Part shown: positions 36,820 through 46,307 of the stretch, piece by piece | Layout of the letters: each line of letters starts with the position of its first letter | Position numbering within the stretch: the first letter of the stretch is position 1 | NCBI RefSeq assembly: GCF_900176255.2 | Contig: NZ_FXEG02000002.1 | Span: forward strand, 1,488,001-1,552,000 | Origin: Mycobacterium ahvazicum | GTDB lineage: Bacteria; Actinomycetota; Actinomycetes; Mycobacteriales; Mycobacteriaceae | Reading direction: 5' to 3' | DNA length: 64,000 nucleotides | The notes under the pieces: generated by a model | What the model was told of the DNA's origin: nothing | Seen by the model: only the letters and a program-made list of their open reading frames with translations | The model's database searches: none | Made by a program: the position numbers and the translations under genes

Positions 36820-37492
36820 AACGCCGGGTCGAGCGCGGCGCCTGGCGAAACACGCAGTCGCCGCAGACCGATCGCCCGGGCAGGCGATAGAACAGGCAGC
36901 AGCTGTCGCGCCTGAAGCCCAGGTGTGAGCCGGTGATGGTGCCGGATCCGGACAGCACGCCGGTGTCGAGCAGGGACGCGGTGATCTCGACGATCCGTGC
37001 CCGCAGGTCCGGTCGGGCCGCGAGCAGCGCCCGCGATGCGCCGACGAGTGCGGACGCGATGTTGCCCGCCAGCAGGGCGGGCGCCAGTTTTACCCGCAGG
37101 CCGGCCGCGAACGGCTGCATATGGTGTTGCACCACAAGGCGATACAACTCGGCCGCGCTGTCCTCGACCGGCTCTCCGATGGGCTCGGGCAGGCGCAGCT
37201 GGGCCCCGTCGTCGGCACGTTCCAGGTGCTGCAGGTCCGGGACGACGCCGTGGGCCAACGCGCAGGCCAGCGCCGGTGACCACAGCCGGGTGGCGTGGCC
37301 GAGGTGGACCAGGGAGGCGCCGATCCGCGGGTCTGTCGTGTGGTATCGCTGGGCGGTGGTGTCGATCAAACCCGCAAAGCCGTCGGCGTAGTCCTGGCGG
37401 ACCGGGTGCCATCCTGCGGCGCCGCCGCCCACGGTCAATGCGAAAAACCCTTTATAGGAAGATATTTCGGCAAGCTCACCGGAGATATCCAT
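36818..37492 (-). CDS. FhuF-like [2Fe-2S] ferric reductase-family protein under B12 riboswitch
   Basis: The 224-residue protein ends with the FhuF C-terminal iron-sulfur motif C198-C199-x10-C210-x2-C213 (CCLFYRLPGRSVCGDC). The N-terminal part is helical and resembles siderophore-interacting ferric reductase proteins. FhuF proteins bind one [2Fe-2S] cluster and reduce metal chelates in the cytosol. The leader carries a cobalamin riboswitch, so expression should fall when B12 is abundant; a role in reducing or using a corrinoid is my inference. Nothing at this position in M. tuberculosis corresponds. ATG 37492 is the only good start after the riboswitch. Confidence 0.82.
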   Translation of the reverse strand: MDISGELAEISSYKGFFALTVGGGAAGWHPVRQDYADGFAGLIDTTAQRYHTTDPRIGASLVHLGHATRLWSPALACALAHGVVPDLQHLERADDGAQLRLPEPIGEPVEDSAAELYRLVVQHHMQPFAAGLRVKLAPALLAGNIASALVGASRALLAARPDLRARIVEITASLLDTGVLSGSGTITGSHLGFRRDSCCLFYRLPGRSVCGDCVFRQAPRSTRR

Positions 37493-37511
37493 GCGTGCGC
37501 AACCAGCCTCT

Positions 37512-37530
37512 CTGGGGAGATCCGCCCCAG
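37512..37530 (-). promoter_or_regulatory. Expression-platform hairpin downstream of the cobalamin riboswitch
   Basis: CTGGGG-N7-CCCCAG forms a perfect 6-bp hairpin on the minus strand, followed at once by AGAGAGG, about 15-20 nt before ATG 37492. Its place between aptamer and start codon suggests control of ribosome access or early termination. Confidence 0.5.
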
Positions 37531-37549
37531 CGTCTCGTGAGGAAGCGCC

Positions 37550-37700
37550 GGCGGTGAGTATCTGGCTCTCGGGTCGCAATGTGCCCGATCACAGTGGCGG
37601 GACCGCACCGGATTCGCACCGGTTTCCTCGTCATGCAGGCCCGTCGGCGCACTGTCGGTAGCCGATATTGCCACACGCGGCCGCCACGGCGTGTCGAACT
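37550..37700 (-). ncRNA. Cobalamin (B12) riboswitch
   Basis: On the minus strand the leader of the FhuF-like gene contains the conserved cobalamin aptamer parts in order: GAGGAA and CCGGTGCGAATCCGGTGCGG, then GCGGTCCCGCCACTGT (complement of 37591-37606), then GAGAGCCAGATACTC (37556-37570), the B12-box equivalent of GAGCCAGGAGACC. Boundaries are approximate. Class II riboswitches of this kind turn genes off when adenosylcobalamin binds. Confidence 0.88.
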
Positions 37701-37704
37701 TGAA

Positions 37705-37720
37705 TCGAACAGGTGTTCGT
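37705..37720. promoter_or_regulatory. LexA (SOS) box upstream of recA
   Basis: TCGAAC-AGGT-GTTCGT matches the mycobacterial SOS box TCGAAC-N4-GTTCGA with one mismatch and is the same as the core of the M. tuberculosis recA box. It also lies just upstream of the riboswitch leader on the other strand. Confidence 0.88.
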
Positions 37721-37750
37721 CTACTGTGGGGATCACTCGAAGAAGACGAC

Positions 37751-37773
37751 TTGTCGGTGGCCATCTCTAGTGT
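37751..37773 (+). promoter_or_regulatory. RecA-NDp (PafBC-type) promoter of recA
   Basis: TTGTCGGTG (37751-37759), 8 nt, then TAGTGT (37768-37773) fits the LexA-independent DNA-damage promoter TTGTCrGTG-N8-TAnnnT exactly. recA therefore has both SOS and PafBC-type control. Confidence 0.85.
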
Positions 37774-37826
37774 CACGGCCAACCGACCGATACCGGTCAG
37801 AAGAACACCGACTATAGGAGAGCACC

Positions 37827-38867
37827 ATGGCGCAAGCGCCCGACCGTGAGAAGGCTCTCGAACTGGCGATGGCCCAGATCGAGAAGAGCTACGGCAAAGG
37901 CTCGGTGATGCGTCTCGGCGACGAGCAGCGTCAGCCGATCTCGGTCATTCCGACCGGATCCATCGCATTGGACGTGGCCCTGGGCATCGGCGGCCTGCCA
38001 CGCGGCCGGGTCGTGGAGATCTACGGCCCGGAATCTTCGGGTAAGACGACCGTCGCCCTGCACGCGGTGGCCAATGCCCAGGCCGCCGGGGGTGTCGCGG
38101 CGTTCATCGACGCCGAGCACGCCCTGGACCCGGATTACGCCAGGAAACTCGGCGTCGACACTGATTCCTTGCTGGTCAGCCAGCCTGACACCGGTGAGCA
38201 GGCCCTCGAGATCGCCGACATGCTGATCCGCTCCGGCGCCCTGGACATTCTGGTCATCGACTCGGTGGCCGCATTGGTGCCGCGCGCGGAACTCGAGGGC
38301 GAGATGGGTGACAGCCACGTCGGGCTGCAGGCCCGGCTGATGAGCCAGGCGCTGCGGAAAATGACTGGCGCACTGAACAATTCGGGGACCACCGCGATCT
38401 TCATCAACCAGCTCCGCGAGAAGATCGGGGTGATGTTCGGCAGCCCCGAAACCACCACGGGTGGAAAGGCTTTGAAGTTCTACGCGTCGGTGCGCCTGGA
38501 TGTGCGCCGGATCGAGACACTCAAGGACGGCACCGATGCGGTCGGTAACCGCACCCGGGTCAAGGTCGTCAAGAACAAGGTGTCGCCCCCGTTCAAGCAG
38601 GCCGAGTTCGACATCCTTTACGGCCGCGGCATCAGCAGGGAGGGGTCGCTGATCGACATGGGTGTGGATCAGGGCTTCATCCGCAAGTCCGGTTCCTGGT
38701 TCACCTATGAGGGCGAGCAGCTCGGCCAGGGCAAGGAGAACGTCCGCAACTTCCTGGTGGAGAACGGCGATATCGCCAACGAGATCGAGAAGAAGATCAA
38801 GGAAAAATTGGGCATTGGCGCGGTGCTGACCGATGACGACGTCCTCCCCGCCCCCGTCGATTTCTGA
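37827..38867 (+). CDS. recA: Recombinase RecA (no intein)
   Basis: The 346-residue ATPase has Walker [10 protein letters not shown], Walker [11 protein letters not shown], and the DNA-binding loops with [12 protein letters not shown] and [12 protein letters not shown]. It polymerises on ssDNA for recombination and LexA cleavage. Unlike M. tuberculosis RecA there is no intein; the region around GSVMRLGD to the C-terminus is continuous. SD ATAGGAG precedes ATG 37827. recX overlaps its 3' end. Confidence 0.98.
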   Translation: MAQAPDREKALELAMAQIEKSYGKGSVMRLGDEQRQPISVIPTGSIALDVALGIGGLPRGRVVEIYGPESSGKTTVALHAVANAQAAGGVAAFIDAEHALDPDYARKLGVDTDSLLVSQPDTGEQALEIADMLIRSGALDILVIDSVAALVPRAELEGEMGDSHVGLQARLMSQALRKMTGALNNSGTTAIFINQLREKIGVMFGSPETTTGGKALKFYASVRLDVRRIETLKDGTDAVGNRTRVKVVKNKVSPPFKQAEFDILYGRGISREGSLIDMGVDQGFIRKSGSWFTYEGEQLGQGKENVRNFLVENGDIANEIEKKIKEKLGIGAVLTDDDVLPAPVDF

Positions 38868-39354
38868 GCCGGCCCGCGAGGAGCAGGCGCGGGCGCTGTG
38901 CCTGCGCCTGCTCACCGCGAGGTCGCGCACCCGGGCCGAATTGTCCGGCCAGCTAGCCAAACGGGGATATCCCGGTGACGTCAGTGCGCGGGTGCTCGAC
39001 CGGCTCGCCGCCGTCGGGCTGGTGGACGACCGGGACTTCGCCGAGCAATGGGTGCGGTCCCGGCACGCTCACGCGGGGAAAAGCAGGCGCGCGTTGGCCG
39101 CCGAGCTGCACACCAAGGGCGTCGACAAAGAGGTCATCAACACCGCACTGGCCGGGATCGACGCCGGTGCCGAGCGAAGCCGGGCCGAAGAACTGGTGCG
39201 GGCCAAGCTGCGGCGGGAAACGCTGAGCGGGGACGACGCGCGGATCACCCGCCGGCTGGTGGGCATGCTGGCTCGCCGCGGCTATGGCCAGAACCTGGCC
39301 TGCGAAGTTGTCCTCGCCGAGTTGAACGCCGAGCGGGAACGCCGCCGCGTCTAG
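38833..39354 (+). CDS. recX: RecA regulator RecX
   Basis: The 173-residue helical-repeat protein has the RecX pattern [48 protein letters not shown] and [13 protein letters not shown]. It binds and inhibits RecA filaments. ATG 38833 lies inside recA, giving a 35-nt overlap as in M. tuberculosis, so its translation depends on recA. Confidence 0.95.
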   Translation: MTTSSPPPSISEPAREEQARALCLRLLTARSRTRAELSGQLAKRGYPGDVSARVLDRLAAVGLVDDRDFAEQWVRSRHAHAGKSRRALAAELHTKGVDKEVINTALAGIDAGAERSRAEELVRAKLRRETLSGDDARITRRLVGMLARRGYGQNLACEVVLAELNAERERRRV

Positions 39355-39398
39355 CTGGGGGTTCATGGCATAGGGCCCGGTCGCCGTACCATGGCCCC

Positions 39399-40898
39399 GT
39401 GACTTCGACCGTGGCCCGAGATGTCTCGGGGGCGCGCACCTACCAGGTGCGCACCTACGGCTGCCAGATGAACGTCCATGACTCCGAGCGGTTGGCGGGT
39501 CTGCTCGAGGCCGCCGGTTACCAGCGTGCCGACGAGGGCGCCGACGCCGATGTGGTGGTCTTCAACACCTGCGCGGTGCGCGAAAACGCCGACAACAAGC
39601 TGTACGGCAACATCAGCCACCTCGCCCCGCGCAAACGCGACAACCCCGACTTCCAGATCGCCGTCGGTGGCTGCCTGGCCCAGAAAGACCGAGACTCACT
39701 GCTGCGCAAGGCGCCCTGGGTCGATGTGGTCTTCGGCACGCACAACATCGGGTCGCTGCCCACCCTGTTGGAGCGGGCCCGGCATAACAAGGTCGCCCAG
39801 GTGGAGATCGTCGAGGCGCTGCAGGAATTTCCATCGTCGCTGCCGAGCGCCCGCGAATCCGCCTATGCTGCTTGGGTTTCCATCTCCGTCGGCTGCAACA
39901 ACAGCTGCACGTTCTGCATCGTCCCGTCGCTGCGCGGCAAGGAGGTGGACCGCAGCCCGGCCGACATTCTCGCCGAAGTGCGATCGTTGGTGGCCGATGG
40001 CGTGCTGGAAGTCACGCTGCTCGGGCAGAACGTCAACGCATACGGTGTCTCGTTCGCCGATGCCGCTGTGCCCCGCAACCGCGGCGCCTTCGCCGAGCTG
40101 CTGCGGGCCTGCGGGGACATCGACGGACTGGAACGCGTACGGTTCACCTCCCCGCACCCGGCCGAGTTCACCGACGACGTCATCGATGCAATGGCCCAGA
40201 CGCCCAACGTGTGCCCGGCACTGCACATGCCGTTGCAGTCGGGGTCGGACCGGATGCTGCGGGCGATGCGGCGCTCGTATCGCGCCGAGCGCTACCTCGG
40301 CATCATCGACCGCGTGCGGACGGCGATGCCACACGCGGCCATCACCACCGACCTGATCGTCGGATTCCCCGGCGAAACCGAGGAGGACTTCGCGGCCACT
40401 CTCGACGTCGTGCGCCAGGCCCGGTTCGCGGCCGCGTTCACCTTCCAGTACTCAAAACGGCCCGGAACACCCGCCGCCGAATTTCGGCAGCTGCCGAAAG
40501 ACGTTGTGCAGGAACGCTATATGCGGCTGATCGAACTACAGGAGCAAATATCACTGGAGGGCAACCGCGAACTGATCGGCCAGCAGGTCGAATTGCTGGT
40601 CGCGACCGGCGAAGGCCGCAAGGATGCGCGCACCGCCCGCATGACCGGGCGCGCGCGCGACGGCCGGCTGGTGCACTTCACTGCCGACACCCCGGTGCGC
40701 CCCGGAGACATCATCACCACGGCGGTCACCGAGGCCGCGCCGCACCACCTGATCGCCGACGCCGGCATCCTGACCCACCGCCGCACCCGGGCCGGTGACG
40801 CGCACGCCGCCGGACGGCGCCCGAGCGGCGTCGGTTTGGGCATGCCCGGCATGGGGCCGGCAATGCAAACAGTCGAAACTCAGGGATGTGCCCGATGA
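39399..40898 (+). CDS. miaB: tRNA methylthiotransferase MiaB
   Basis: The 499-residue radical SAM enzyme adds a methylthio group to i6A37 of tRNA. The N-terminal domain has three cluster cysteines in YGCQMN, NTCAVRE and GGCLAQ; the radical SAM motif is CNNSCTFC; a TRAM domain follows ([23 protein letters not shown]). GTG 39399 is 6 nt after TACCAT (39387-39392), a probable leaderless start. The dimethylallyl donor enzyme MiaA is encoded 4.5 kb downstream. Confidence 0.95.
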   Translation: MTSTVARDVSGARTYQVRTYGCQMNVHDSERLAGLLEAAGYQRADEGADADVVVFNTCAVRENADNKLYGNISHLAPRKRDNPDFQIAVGGCLAQKDRDSLLRKAPWVDVVFGTHNIGSLPTLLERARHNKVAQVEIVEALQEFPSSLPSARESAYAAWVSISVGCNNSCTFCIVPSLRGKEVDRSPADILAEVRSLVADGVLEVTLLGQNVNAYGVSFADAAVPRNRGAFAELLRACGDIDGLERVRFTSPHPAEFTDDVIDAMAQTPNVCPALHMPLQSGSDRMLRAMRRSYRAERYLGIIDRVRTAMPHAAITTDLIVGFPGETEEDFAATLDVVRQARFAAAFTFQYSKRPGTPAAEFRQLPKDVVQERYMRLIELQEQISLEGNRELIGQQVELLVATGEGRKDARTARMTGRARDGRLVHFTADTPVRPGDIITTAVTEAAPHHLIADAGILTHRRTRAGDAHAAGRRPSGVGLGMPGMGPAMQTVETQGCAR

Positions 40899-41515
40899 CG
40901 AAAGAACACACGGACTTTGATGCGCTGCGCGCCGAGATCGAGGCCGCAGAACGCCGAGTTGCACGCGAAATCGACCCCGGCCCAAGGGCATTGATCGTCG
41001 CCATCCTGGTGTTCGTGCTGCTCGGGTCGTTCATCTTGCCGCATACCGGCCAGGTCCGCGGCTGGGATGTACTGTTCAGCAGCCACGGCGCCGGTGCGGC
41101 CGCATTGTCGCTGCCGTCCAAGGTATTCCTCTGGTTCACATTGGTTTTCGGTGTCGGGTTCTCGATGCTGGCATTGCTGACCCGCCGCTGGGCGCTGGCC
41201 TGGATCGCACTGGCGGGCTCGTCGATAGCCAGCGCGACCGGGCTGTTGGCGGTGTGGTCGCGCCAGACCGCGGCCGCCGGTCATCCCGGTCCGGGGATCG
41301 GGCTGTGGGTCGCGTGGATCACGGTGATCCTGTTGACGTTCCACTGGGCCCGCGTGGTGTGGTCGCGCACGGTCGTGCAGCTCACGGCCGAGGAGCAGCG
41401 GCGCCGGATCAGCGCCGAGCAACAGTCCAGGACGCTGCTGGAGAGCCTGGGCGACCCGGACGTCCCCGACGGTCCCGACGTCCAGGCACCGCCGGACCAG
41501 GCGGCCGGGCGCTAG
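40895..41515 (+). CDS. Conserved four-TM membrane protein (Rv2732c-like)
   Basis: The 206-residue protein has a short helical leader and four hydrophobic segments ([76 protein letters not shown]), then a charged cytoplasmic tail. No function assigned. ATG 40895 overlaps miaB by 4 nt; the stop overlaps the convergent DUF349 gene by 4 nt. Confidence 0.85.
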   Translation: MTKEHTDFDALRAEIEAAERRVAREIDPGPRALIVAILVFVLLGSFILPHTGQVRGWDVLFSSHGAGAAALSLPSKVFLWFTLVFGVGFSMLALLTRRWALAWIALAGSSIASATGLLAVWSRQTAAAGHPGPGIGLWVAWITVILLTFHWARVVWSRTVVQLTAEEQRRRISAEQQSRTLLESLGDPDVPDGPDVQAPPDQAAGR

Positions 41516-42846
41516 GACCTGCGGGTCAGCGCCTCGGCGGCCGCTTGCGCCCACTGCCGCCATTGTTCGGCGTTTGCTTGTGCCTCTTCGGCTTCCTTGG
41601 TCCGGCCGGCCGCGGCCGCCTTGCGGGCCTGCTGCTCGTAATGCTCGGCGCGGGTGGCGAACTGCTCGGCGCGTGCCTGCGCTTCGGGGTCAGACCGATT
41701 CGATTCGCCGGCGTCGCGGACCTTCTTCTCGACGGCACGCAGCCGCCGCTCCAGGTCGGCTGACCGTTCCCGGGGCACCTTGCCGATCGCGTCCCACTTG
41801 TCGGCGATCGACCGCAATGCCGCCCGGGCCGCTTCGTGGTTGCTGGTGTCGATCTTCTCGGCCTCGGCCAGCAGCGCCTCCTTGGCGGTGGCGTTGGCAC
41901 GGAACTCCTGATCCTTCTCCGCTGTCACGGCATTGCGGGCGGAGAAGAAGGCATCCTGGGCAGCCTTGAAGCGCTTCCACAGTGCGTCGTCGATCTCACG
42001 GGTCGCGCGTCCCGCCGATTTCCACTCGGTCAGCAGCTTGCGGAATTCGGCGCTCGTCGCGGCCCAGTCCGTCGAATCGGACAGCTCCTCGGCTCGCTCG
42101 CACAGCCGCTCCTTGGATTGCCGCACGCCCGCACGCTCGCGGTCCAACTCGGCGAAGTGCGAGCCCCGCCTCCGGTTGAACGCTTCGCGCGCGGCCGAAT
42201 AGCGCTTCCACAGCGCGTCGTCGACCTTGCGATCCAGTCCGGTGATCGTCTTCCACTCATCGAGAATCTCGCGCATCCGGTCCCCGGCGACCTTCCAGTG
42301 CGTCGAGTTGGCGGCCAGATCCTCGGCCTCGGCGGCCAGCGCCTCCTTGCGGGCGGTCTGCGCGGCTCGATGCTCGTCGCGGCGGGAGCGTTCGGCGGCG
42401 ACCGACGCCTCGGCGTTCTCCACCAGAATGGTCAGCCGGCCGGCGAGCGCGTCGATGTCGCCCAGCACCGAGGCCGTCGGCAACGTCTCGGCCAGCGCGG
42501 CCGCGTTGGCCTTGATCTTGCGGGCATCGCCGCTTCCGGAGGCCAGCCGTTCCTCCATCAGCGTGACCTCGGTGCTCAGGTCCTCGAATCGCCTGCCGAA
42601 GTGGGCGAATGCGGCCTCACGGTCGCCGGCCTGCCAGGAGCCGATGATGCGTTCGCCGGCCGAGCTGACCAGCCAGACCGTCCCGTCGTCGTCGACGCGT
42701 CCGTACTGATGCGGATTGCCGGCCGGTGGCAACACGACCGGGTGGGCGCTGGGTCGCGGTGTCGGCCCCGGGCGGGGACCCGGTCGCGGTCCAGGACGTG
42801 GTGCCGGTTTGGGCGCGTCGCTGGAGCGGGGCTCGTCATCGGTCAT
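41512..42846 (-). CDS. DUF349 coiled-coil protein (Rv2731-like)
   Basis: The 444-residue protein has a Pro/Gly/Arg-rich N-terminus (about residues 10-40), then repeated DUF349 helical units, each with W-K and [13 protein letters not shown] (for example [17 protein letters not shown] and [17 protein letters not shown]), and a Glu/Ala/Gln-rich C-terminal coil. DUF349 proteins of mycobacteria are cytosolic and of unknown function. ATG 42846 gives the usual length. Confidence 0.88.
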   Translation of the reverse strand: MTDDEPRSSDAPKPAPRPGPRPGPRPGPTPRPSAHPVVLPPAGNPHQYGRVDDDGTVWLVSSAGERIIGSWQAGDREAAFAHFGRRFEDLSTEVTLMEERLASGSGDARKIKANAAALAETLPTASVLGDIDALAGRLTILVENAEASVAAERSRRDEHRAAQTARKEALAAEAEDLAANSTHWKVAGDRMREILDEWKTITGLDRKVDDALWKRYSAAREAFNRRRGSHFAELDRERAGVRQSKERLCERAEELSDSTDWAATSAEFRKLLTEWKSAGRATREIDDALWKRFKAAQDAFFSARNAVTAEKDQEFRANATAKEALLAEAEKIDTSNHEAARAALRSIADKWDAIGKVPRERSADLERRLRAVEKKVRDAGESNRSDPEAQARAEQFATRAEHYEQQARKAAAAGRTKEAEEAQANAEQWRQWAQAAAEALTRRS

Positions 42847-43615
42847 GCGCTCGTCACCATCTCTTGCACCCTTTCGCGCGCTCGCTGTCCCGCGCACCTG
42901 CCGCGCGTAGCGGCACCTTTACGGTCGGGAGACGTGCTGCGCTCGACAGCTGCTCCGTCACCGATTCCACCAGTATTCAAGCAGCTTGGCGGACCGTATG
43001 CCGCAACCTGATCGTCACCGCCTTGACAGCCTCTGTGAAACAGCCGGTGCACCCAGCATTTTTCCGGTGAACGGCGCTCGACTTCGGAGAGAAACCGCAC
43101 CTGGCCAAGGTGGACATCGCCGCGTTGCCCCCGCTGAGTTCGGCGCGGTGCGTCGCGACCAGCAAACGGGTAACGGTTCGATTCCACCGTTGCCGGGGCC
43201 GTAGGGCGGGCAAGCGGCACCCGGTACCGTGGTAGTGACAATTGGTGTTGTTGGTACTTGTGGGGCTGGAGGGGGCGCGTCAAGATAGCCAGGGGTGGGG
43301 TCCCCGCGGCGGCGGATTTCGCCTGCGGTTGCGCGACCGGGATCGTCATCCCCGCGCAAGCCGGGGCGGGGGGCGATCGCCGGGCTGTGACACCATGGGG
43401 GCCGGTTCGTCGGTCCTGTCGGGCGTCACCAGCCGGCCACAGCCTTGCCACAGGCTCTACATAGGTTCGTGAACTACTTATTGCGCAGGGCCGTTTCTTC
43501 CGCAGTGGCGCGGGCAATCTGAACGCTCACACGACGGAAACGGCTCCGAAACGGGTAGTGAATACCCGTCGCGAATGATGGCCCACGTGGCCGGGTGCCG
43601 GGGAGGAGGTCGCAG
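42847..43615. other. 769-bp intergenic region without a convincing gene
   Basis: This stretch separates the divergent DUF349 and DMT-like genes. Open frames on both strands lack good SD sequences and family resemblance. It contains a GC palindrome with CCCCGCGCAAGCCGGGGCGG near 43352-43372 and promoters for the flanking genes must lie here. It may hold a small RNA, but I see no specific evidence. Confidence 0.5.
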
Positions 43616-44554
43616 ATGGAGAAGACGGATATCGCGGTTCTTCTCGCCCTGCTCGCCGCGTTCGCGTCAGCACTGGGCAATGTCGTCCGTCAGCGTTCAG
43701 CACAGGAGATCACCGACAAGCCGGTGGGCCACCTCGAGCTCTTCCGGATGTCGGTGCGCGACGGCAAGTGGTGGCTGGGGGCCGGCGGAGCCATCGCGAA
43801 CTACGCCCTGCAGGCCGCCGCCCTGACACTGGGCTCCGTCATGCTGGTCACGTCGCTGCAGGTGACGGCCCTGCTGTTCGCGCTGCCGATCTACGCGCGC
43901 ATGACCCGGCGTGCGGTCACCCGCTGGGAATGGACCTGGGCGCTGCTGCTGGCCGCCGCGTTGGCGGTGGTGGTCGTCGTCGGCGATCCGGACCCCGGCG
44001 CCTCGCGCGGTTCGGTGCAAACCTGGCTGGTGGTGGCCCTGGTGATGGGCCCCGCGCTGGTGTTCTGCGTGTGGGGTGCGCGCAAGTGGCCCGGCTCGGT
44101 CGCCGCCGTACTGCTGGCCATCGTCGCCGGGTCGTCGCTGGCGCTGTTCGCGGTCCTGACGAAGGCCGTGGTGGTGATCGTCGGAGACGGTGTCGGTGCG
44201 CTGTTGACCGCGCCCGAGTTCTACGCGTGGATAGCGGCTGCCCTCGCGGGGATGATCTTCCAGCAGTCGTCCTTCCGCGCCGGCTCGCTGACCGCCTCGC
44301 TGCCGACGTCCGTGGTGGCCAAGCCGGTCGTCGGGTCGATCCTCGGCATGGCCGTGCTCGGTGAATACCTCGACTGCAACGGGACCGCGAAGGTGGTGCT
44401 CGCCGTCGGCGTCGTGGTGGTGGTGGTCGCGACCGTGGCCCTGGCCCGCGGTGAGGCGGCGACCATGTCGAGCAGCTTCGCGGAGAAGCTGGCGAAAAAA
44501 GCGCTGCGCCGATCGGGCGAGGTGCGCCTCGCCGAGGCGGAGTGCCGCAGCTGA
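43616..44554 (+). CDS. DMT-superfamily membrane transporter-like protein (Rv2729c ortholog)
   Basis: The 312-residue protein has about nine to ten hydrophobic segments in the drug/metabolite-transporter pattern, beginning TDIAVLLALLAAFASALGNVVRQRSA and repeating in the second half (SFRAGSLTASLPTSVVAKPVVGSILGM), with a charged cytoplasmic tail. Substrate unknown. SD GGGAGGAGG precedes ATG 43616. Confidence 0.87.
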   Translation: MEKTDIAVLLALLAAFASALGNVVRQRSAQEITDKPVGHLELFRMSVRDGKWWLGAGGAIANYALQAAALTLGSVMLVTSLQVTALLFALPIYARMTRRAVTRWEWTWALLLAAALAVVVVVGDPDPGASRGSVQTWLVVALVMGPALVFCVWGARKWPGSVAAVLLAIVAGSSLALFAVLTKAVVVIVGDGVGALLTAPEFYAWIAAALAGMIFQQSSFRAGSLTASLPTSVVAKPVVGSILGMAVLGEYLDCNGTAKVVLAVGVVVVVVATVALARGEAATMSSSFAEKLAKKALRRSGEVRLAEAECRS

Positions 44555-44589
44555 CGGTCGGTGTACTGGGCGTCGATTAGTTTGATGTC

Positions 44590-45285
44590 GTGCTGAGCGC
44601 CATTGCGATCGTTCCCGCCACGCCGCTGCTTGTTCCCGAGCTCGCCGGCGCGGCGGCCGCCGAACTGGCCGACCTGGCGACGGCGGTGCTGGCGGGGGCA
44701 GCGCTGTTGCCGCCGCGGTGGGTCGTGATCGGCACGGCCGACACCGACGATGTGGTGGGACCCGACGGGATCGGCAGTTTTGGCGGCTACGGCGCCGATG
44801 TGCGCGTCCGCCTGTCGGCGCGGGCCGCCGGGCCGACCGATGCGGTGGCCGACTTCCCGCTCTGTGCGCTGATTGCCGGCTGGCTGCGTGGCCAGGTCCG
44901 TCCCGAGGCCGACGCGCAGGTTCGCGTCTATCGCGGCGATCACGACGCCGACACCGCGCTGAAGATGGGTCGGCGGTTGCGGGCCGAGATCGACCGGGCG
45001 TCCGATCCGCTCGGCGTGCTGGTCGTCGCCGATGGCGCGAACACCCTGACCGCGGGTGCGCCGGGCGCCTTCGACCCCGCGAGCCCCGATGCCCAGCGGG
45101 CCCTGGACGACGCGTTGGCCAGCGGTGACATCGCCGCGCTGGCCGGGCTGCCGGAACAGATCCTGGGGCGGGTCGCATTCCAGGTGCTGGCCGGGCTGAC
45201 CGAGCCGGGGCCACGTTCGGCCAAGGAGCTGTACCGGGGAGCGCCCTACGGTGTGGGGTACTTCGCCGGAGCCTGGCAGCCGTGA
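44590..45285 (+). CDS. Class III extradiol dioxygenase-like protein (Rv2728c-like)
   Basis: The 231-residue protein begins [17 protein letters not shown] and has the LigB/MEMO-like alpha/beta layout with [13 protein letters not shown] and [11 protein letters not shown]. It lacks the usual histidine metal ligands in the expected early position (PATP rather than HPP), so it may not be an active dioxygenase. GTG 44590 is 6 nt after TAGTTT (44578-44583), a probable leaderless start. miaA follows. Confidence 0.78.
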   Translation: MLSAIAIVPATPLLVPELAGAAAAELADLATAVLAGAALLPPRWVVIGTADTDDVVGPDGIGSFGGYGADVRVRLSARAAGPTDAVADFPLCALIAGWLRGQVRPEADAQVRVYRGDHDADTALKMGRRLRAEIDRASDPLGVLVVADGANTLTAGAPGAFDPASPDAQRALDDALASGDIAALAGLPEQILGRVAFQVLAGLTEPGPRSAKELYRGAPYGVGYFAGAWQP

Positions 45286-45330
45286 GGCCCGCGGCGATCG
45301 CAAGCTCGGCGGCCCGCCGGGCGCGTGGGG

Positions 45331-45356
45331 GCACCTCCCGCTTGCGGGGGAGGGTC
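45331..45356. repeat. GC-rich palindrome (CACCTCCCGC-TT-GCGGGGGAGGGT)
   Basis: An imperfect hairpin of CCTCCCGC against GCGGGGGAGG sits between the Rv2728c-like gene and miaA, ending 6 nt before the miaA ATG. This sequence type recurs between genes in mycobacterial genomes, so I read it as a dispersed palindromic repeat. Confidence 0.55.
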
Positions 45357-45361
45357 GACGC

Positions 45362-46303
45362 ATGAGACCACTGGCGATCATCGGGCCCACCGGGACCGGC
45401 AAGTCGCAGCTGGCCCTCGACGTCGTCGAGCAACTCAGCGGCGAGGTGAGCGCCGAGATCGTCAACGCCGATGCCATGCAGTTCTACCGCGGCATGGACA
45501 TCGGGACCGCCAAGCTGCCCGTCGACGAACGTCGCGGCATCCCGCATCACCAGCTCGACGTCCTGAACGTCACCCAGACCGCGACCGTCGCCCGCTATCA
45601 GCGAGCCGCCGCCGCGGATATCGAGGCGATCGCGGCCCGCGGCGCGGTGCCGGTCATCGTCGGCGGTTCGATGCTCTACGTCCAGTCGCTGCTGGACGAC
45701 TGGACGTTTCCGGCCACCGATCCCGCGGTGCGGGCCCGCTGGGAACAACGGCTCGCCGAGGTCGGCGTGGGCGCGCTGCACGCCGAGCTGGGCCGCCGCG
45801 ACCCGGCCGCCGCCGCGGCGATCCTGCCCACCGATAGCCGCCGCACGGTGCGCGCTCTCGAGGTTGTCGAGCTCACCGGCCGGCCGTTCGCGGCGTCCGC
45901 GCCCCGCATCGGCGCTCCTCGCTGGGGCAGCATTATCGTCGGATTAGATTGTGACACAACGATTCTCGACGAGAGATTAGCCCGACGCACCGACACCATG
46001 TTCGCCGAGGGTCTGGTCGACGAGGTGCGTGCGCTGCTCCTCGAGGGCCTGCGCGACGGCGTCACCGCGTCACGCGCGCTGGGTTACGCGCAGGTCCTTG
46101 CCGCGCTCGATACCGACGACCCCGCGGCGCTGCGCGACGCGCAGGAGCTGACGTTCGTGGGCACCCGCCGCTACGTGCGACGGCAACGGTCGTGGTTTCG
46201 CCGTGATCACCGCGTGCACTGGGTCGACGTGGGCGCCGCGACCGGGTCCGACCGCGCCCGGGTCGTCGCCGACACCTTGCGGGCGTGGCGGCACGTACCC
46301 TGA
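45362..46303 (+). CDS. miaA: tRNA dimethylallyltransferase MiaA
   Basis: The 313-residue enzyme transfers a dimethylallyl group to A37 of tRNA. P-loop [11 protein letters not shown], then [19 protein letters not shown] and the late [18 protein letters not shown] are MiaA signatures. ATG 45362. The stop overlaps the -10 box of dapF. Confidence 0.96.
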   Translation: MRPLAIIGPTGTGKSQLALDVVEQLSGEVSAEIVNADAMQFYRGMDIGTAKLPVDERRGIPHHQLDVLNVTQTATVARYQRAAAADIEAIAARGAVPVIVGGSMLYVQSLLDDWTFPATDPAVRARWEQRLAEVGVGALHAELGRRDPAAAAAILPTDSRRTVRALEVVELTGRPFAASAPRIGAPRWGSIIVGLDCDTTILDERLARRTDTMFAEGLVDEVRALLLEGLRDGVTASRALGYAQVLAALDTDDPAALRDAQELTFVGTRRYVRRQRSWFRRDHRVHWVDVGAATGSDRARVVADTLRAWRHVP

Positions 46304-46307
46304 ACAG

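Noticed and set aside
37493..37579. N-terminal extension of the FhuF-like protein (MRPESQILTAG)
   Set aside because: It would translate the riboswitch aptamer itself.
43160..43200. GGTTCGATTCC resembling a tRNA T-arm
   Set aside because: The flanking bases do not pair as a 5-bp T-stem and no anticodon or acceptor arm is present.
43697..45781. 694-codon antisense frame opposite the DMT-like and Rv2728c-like genes
   Set aside because: Shadow of well-supported plus-strand genes.
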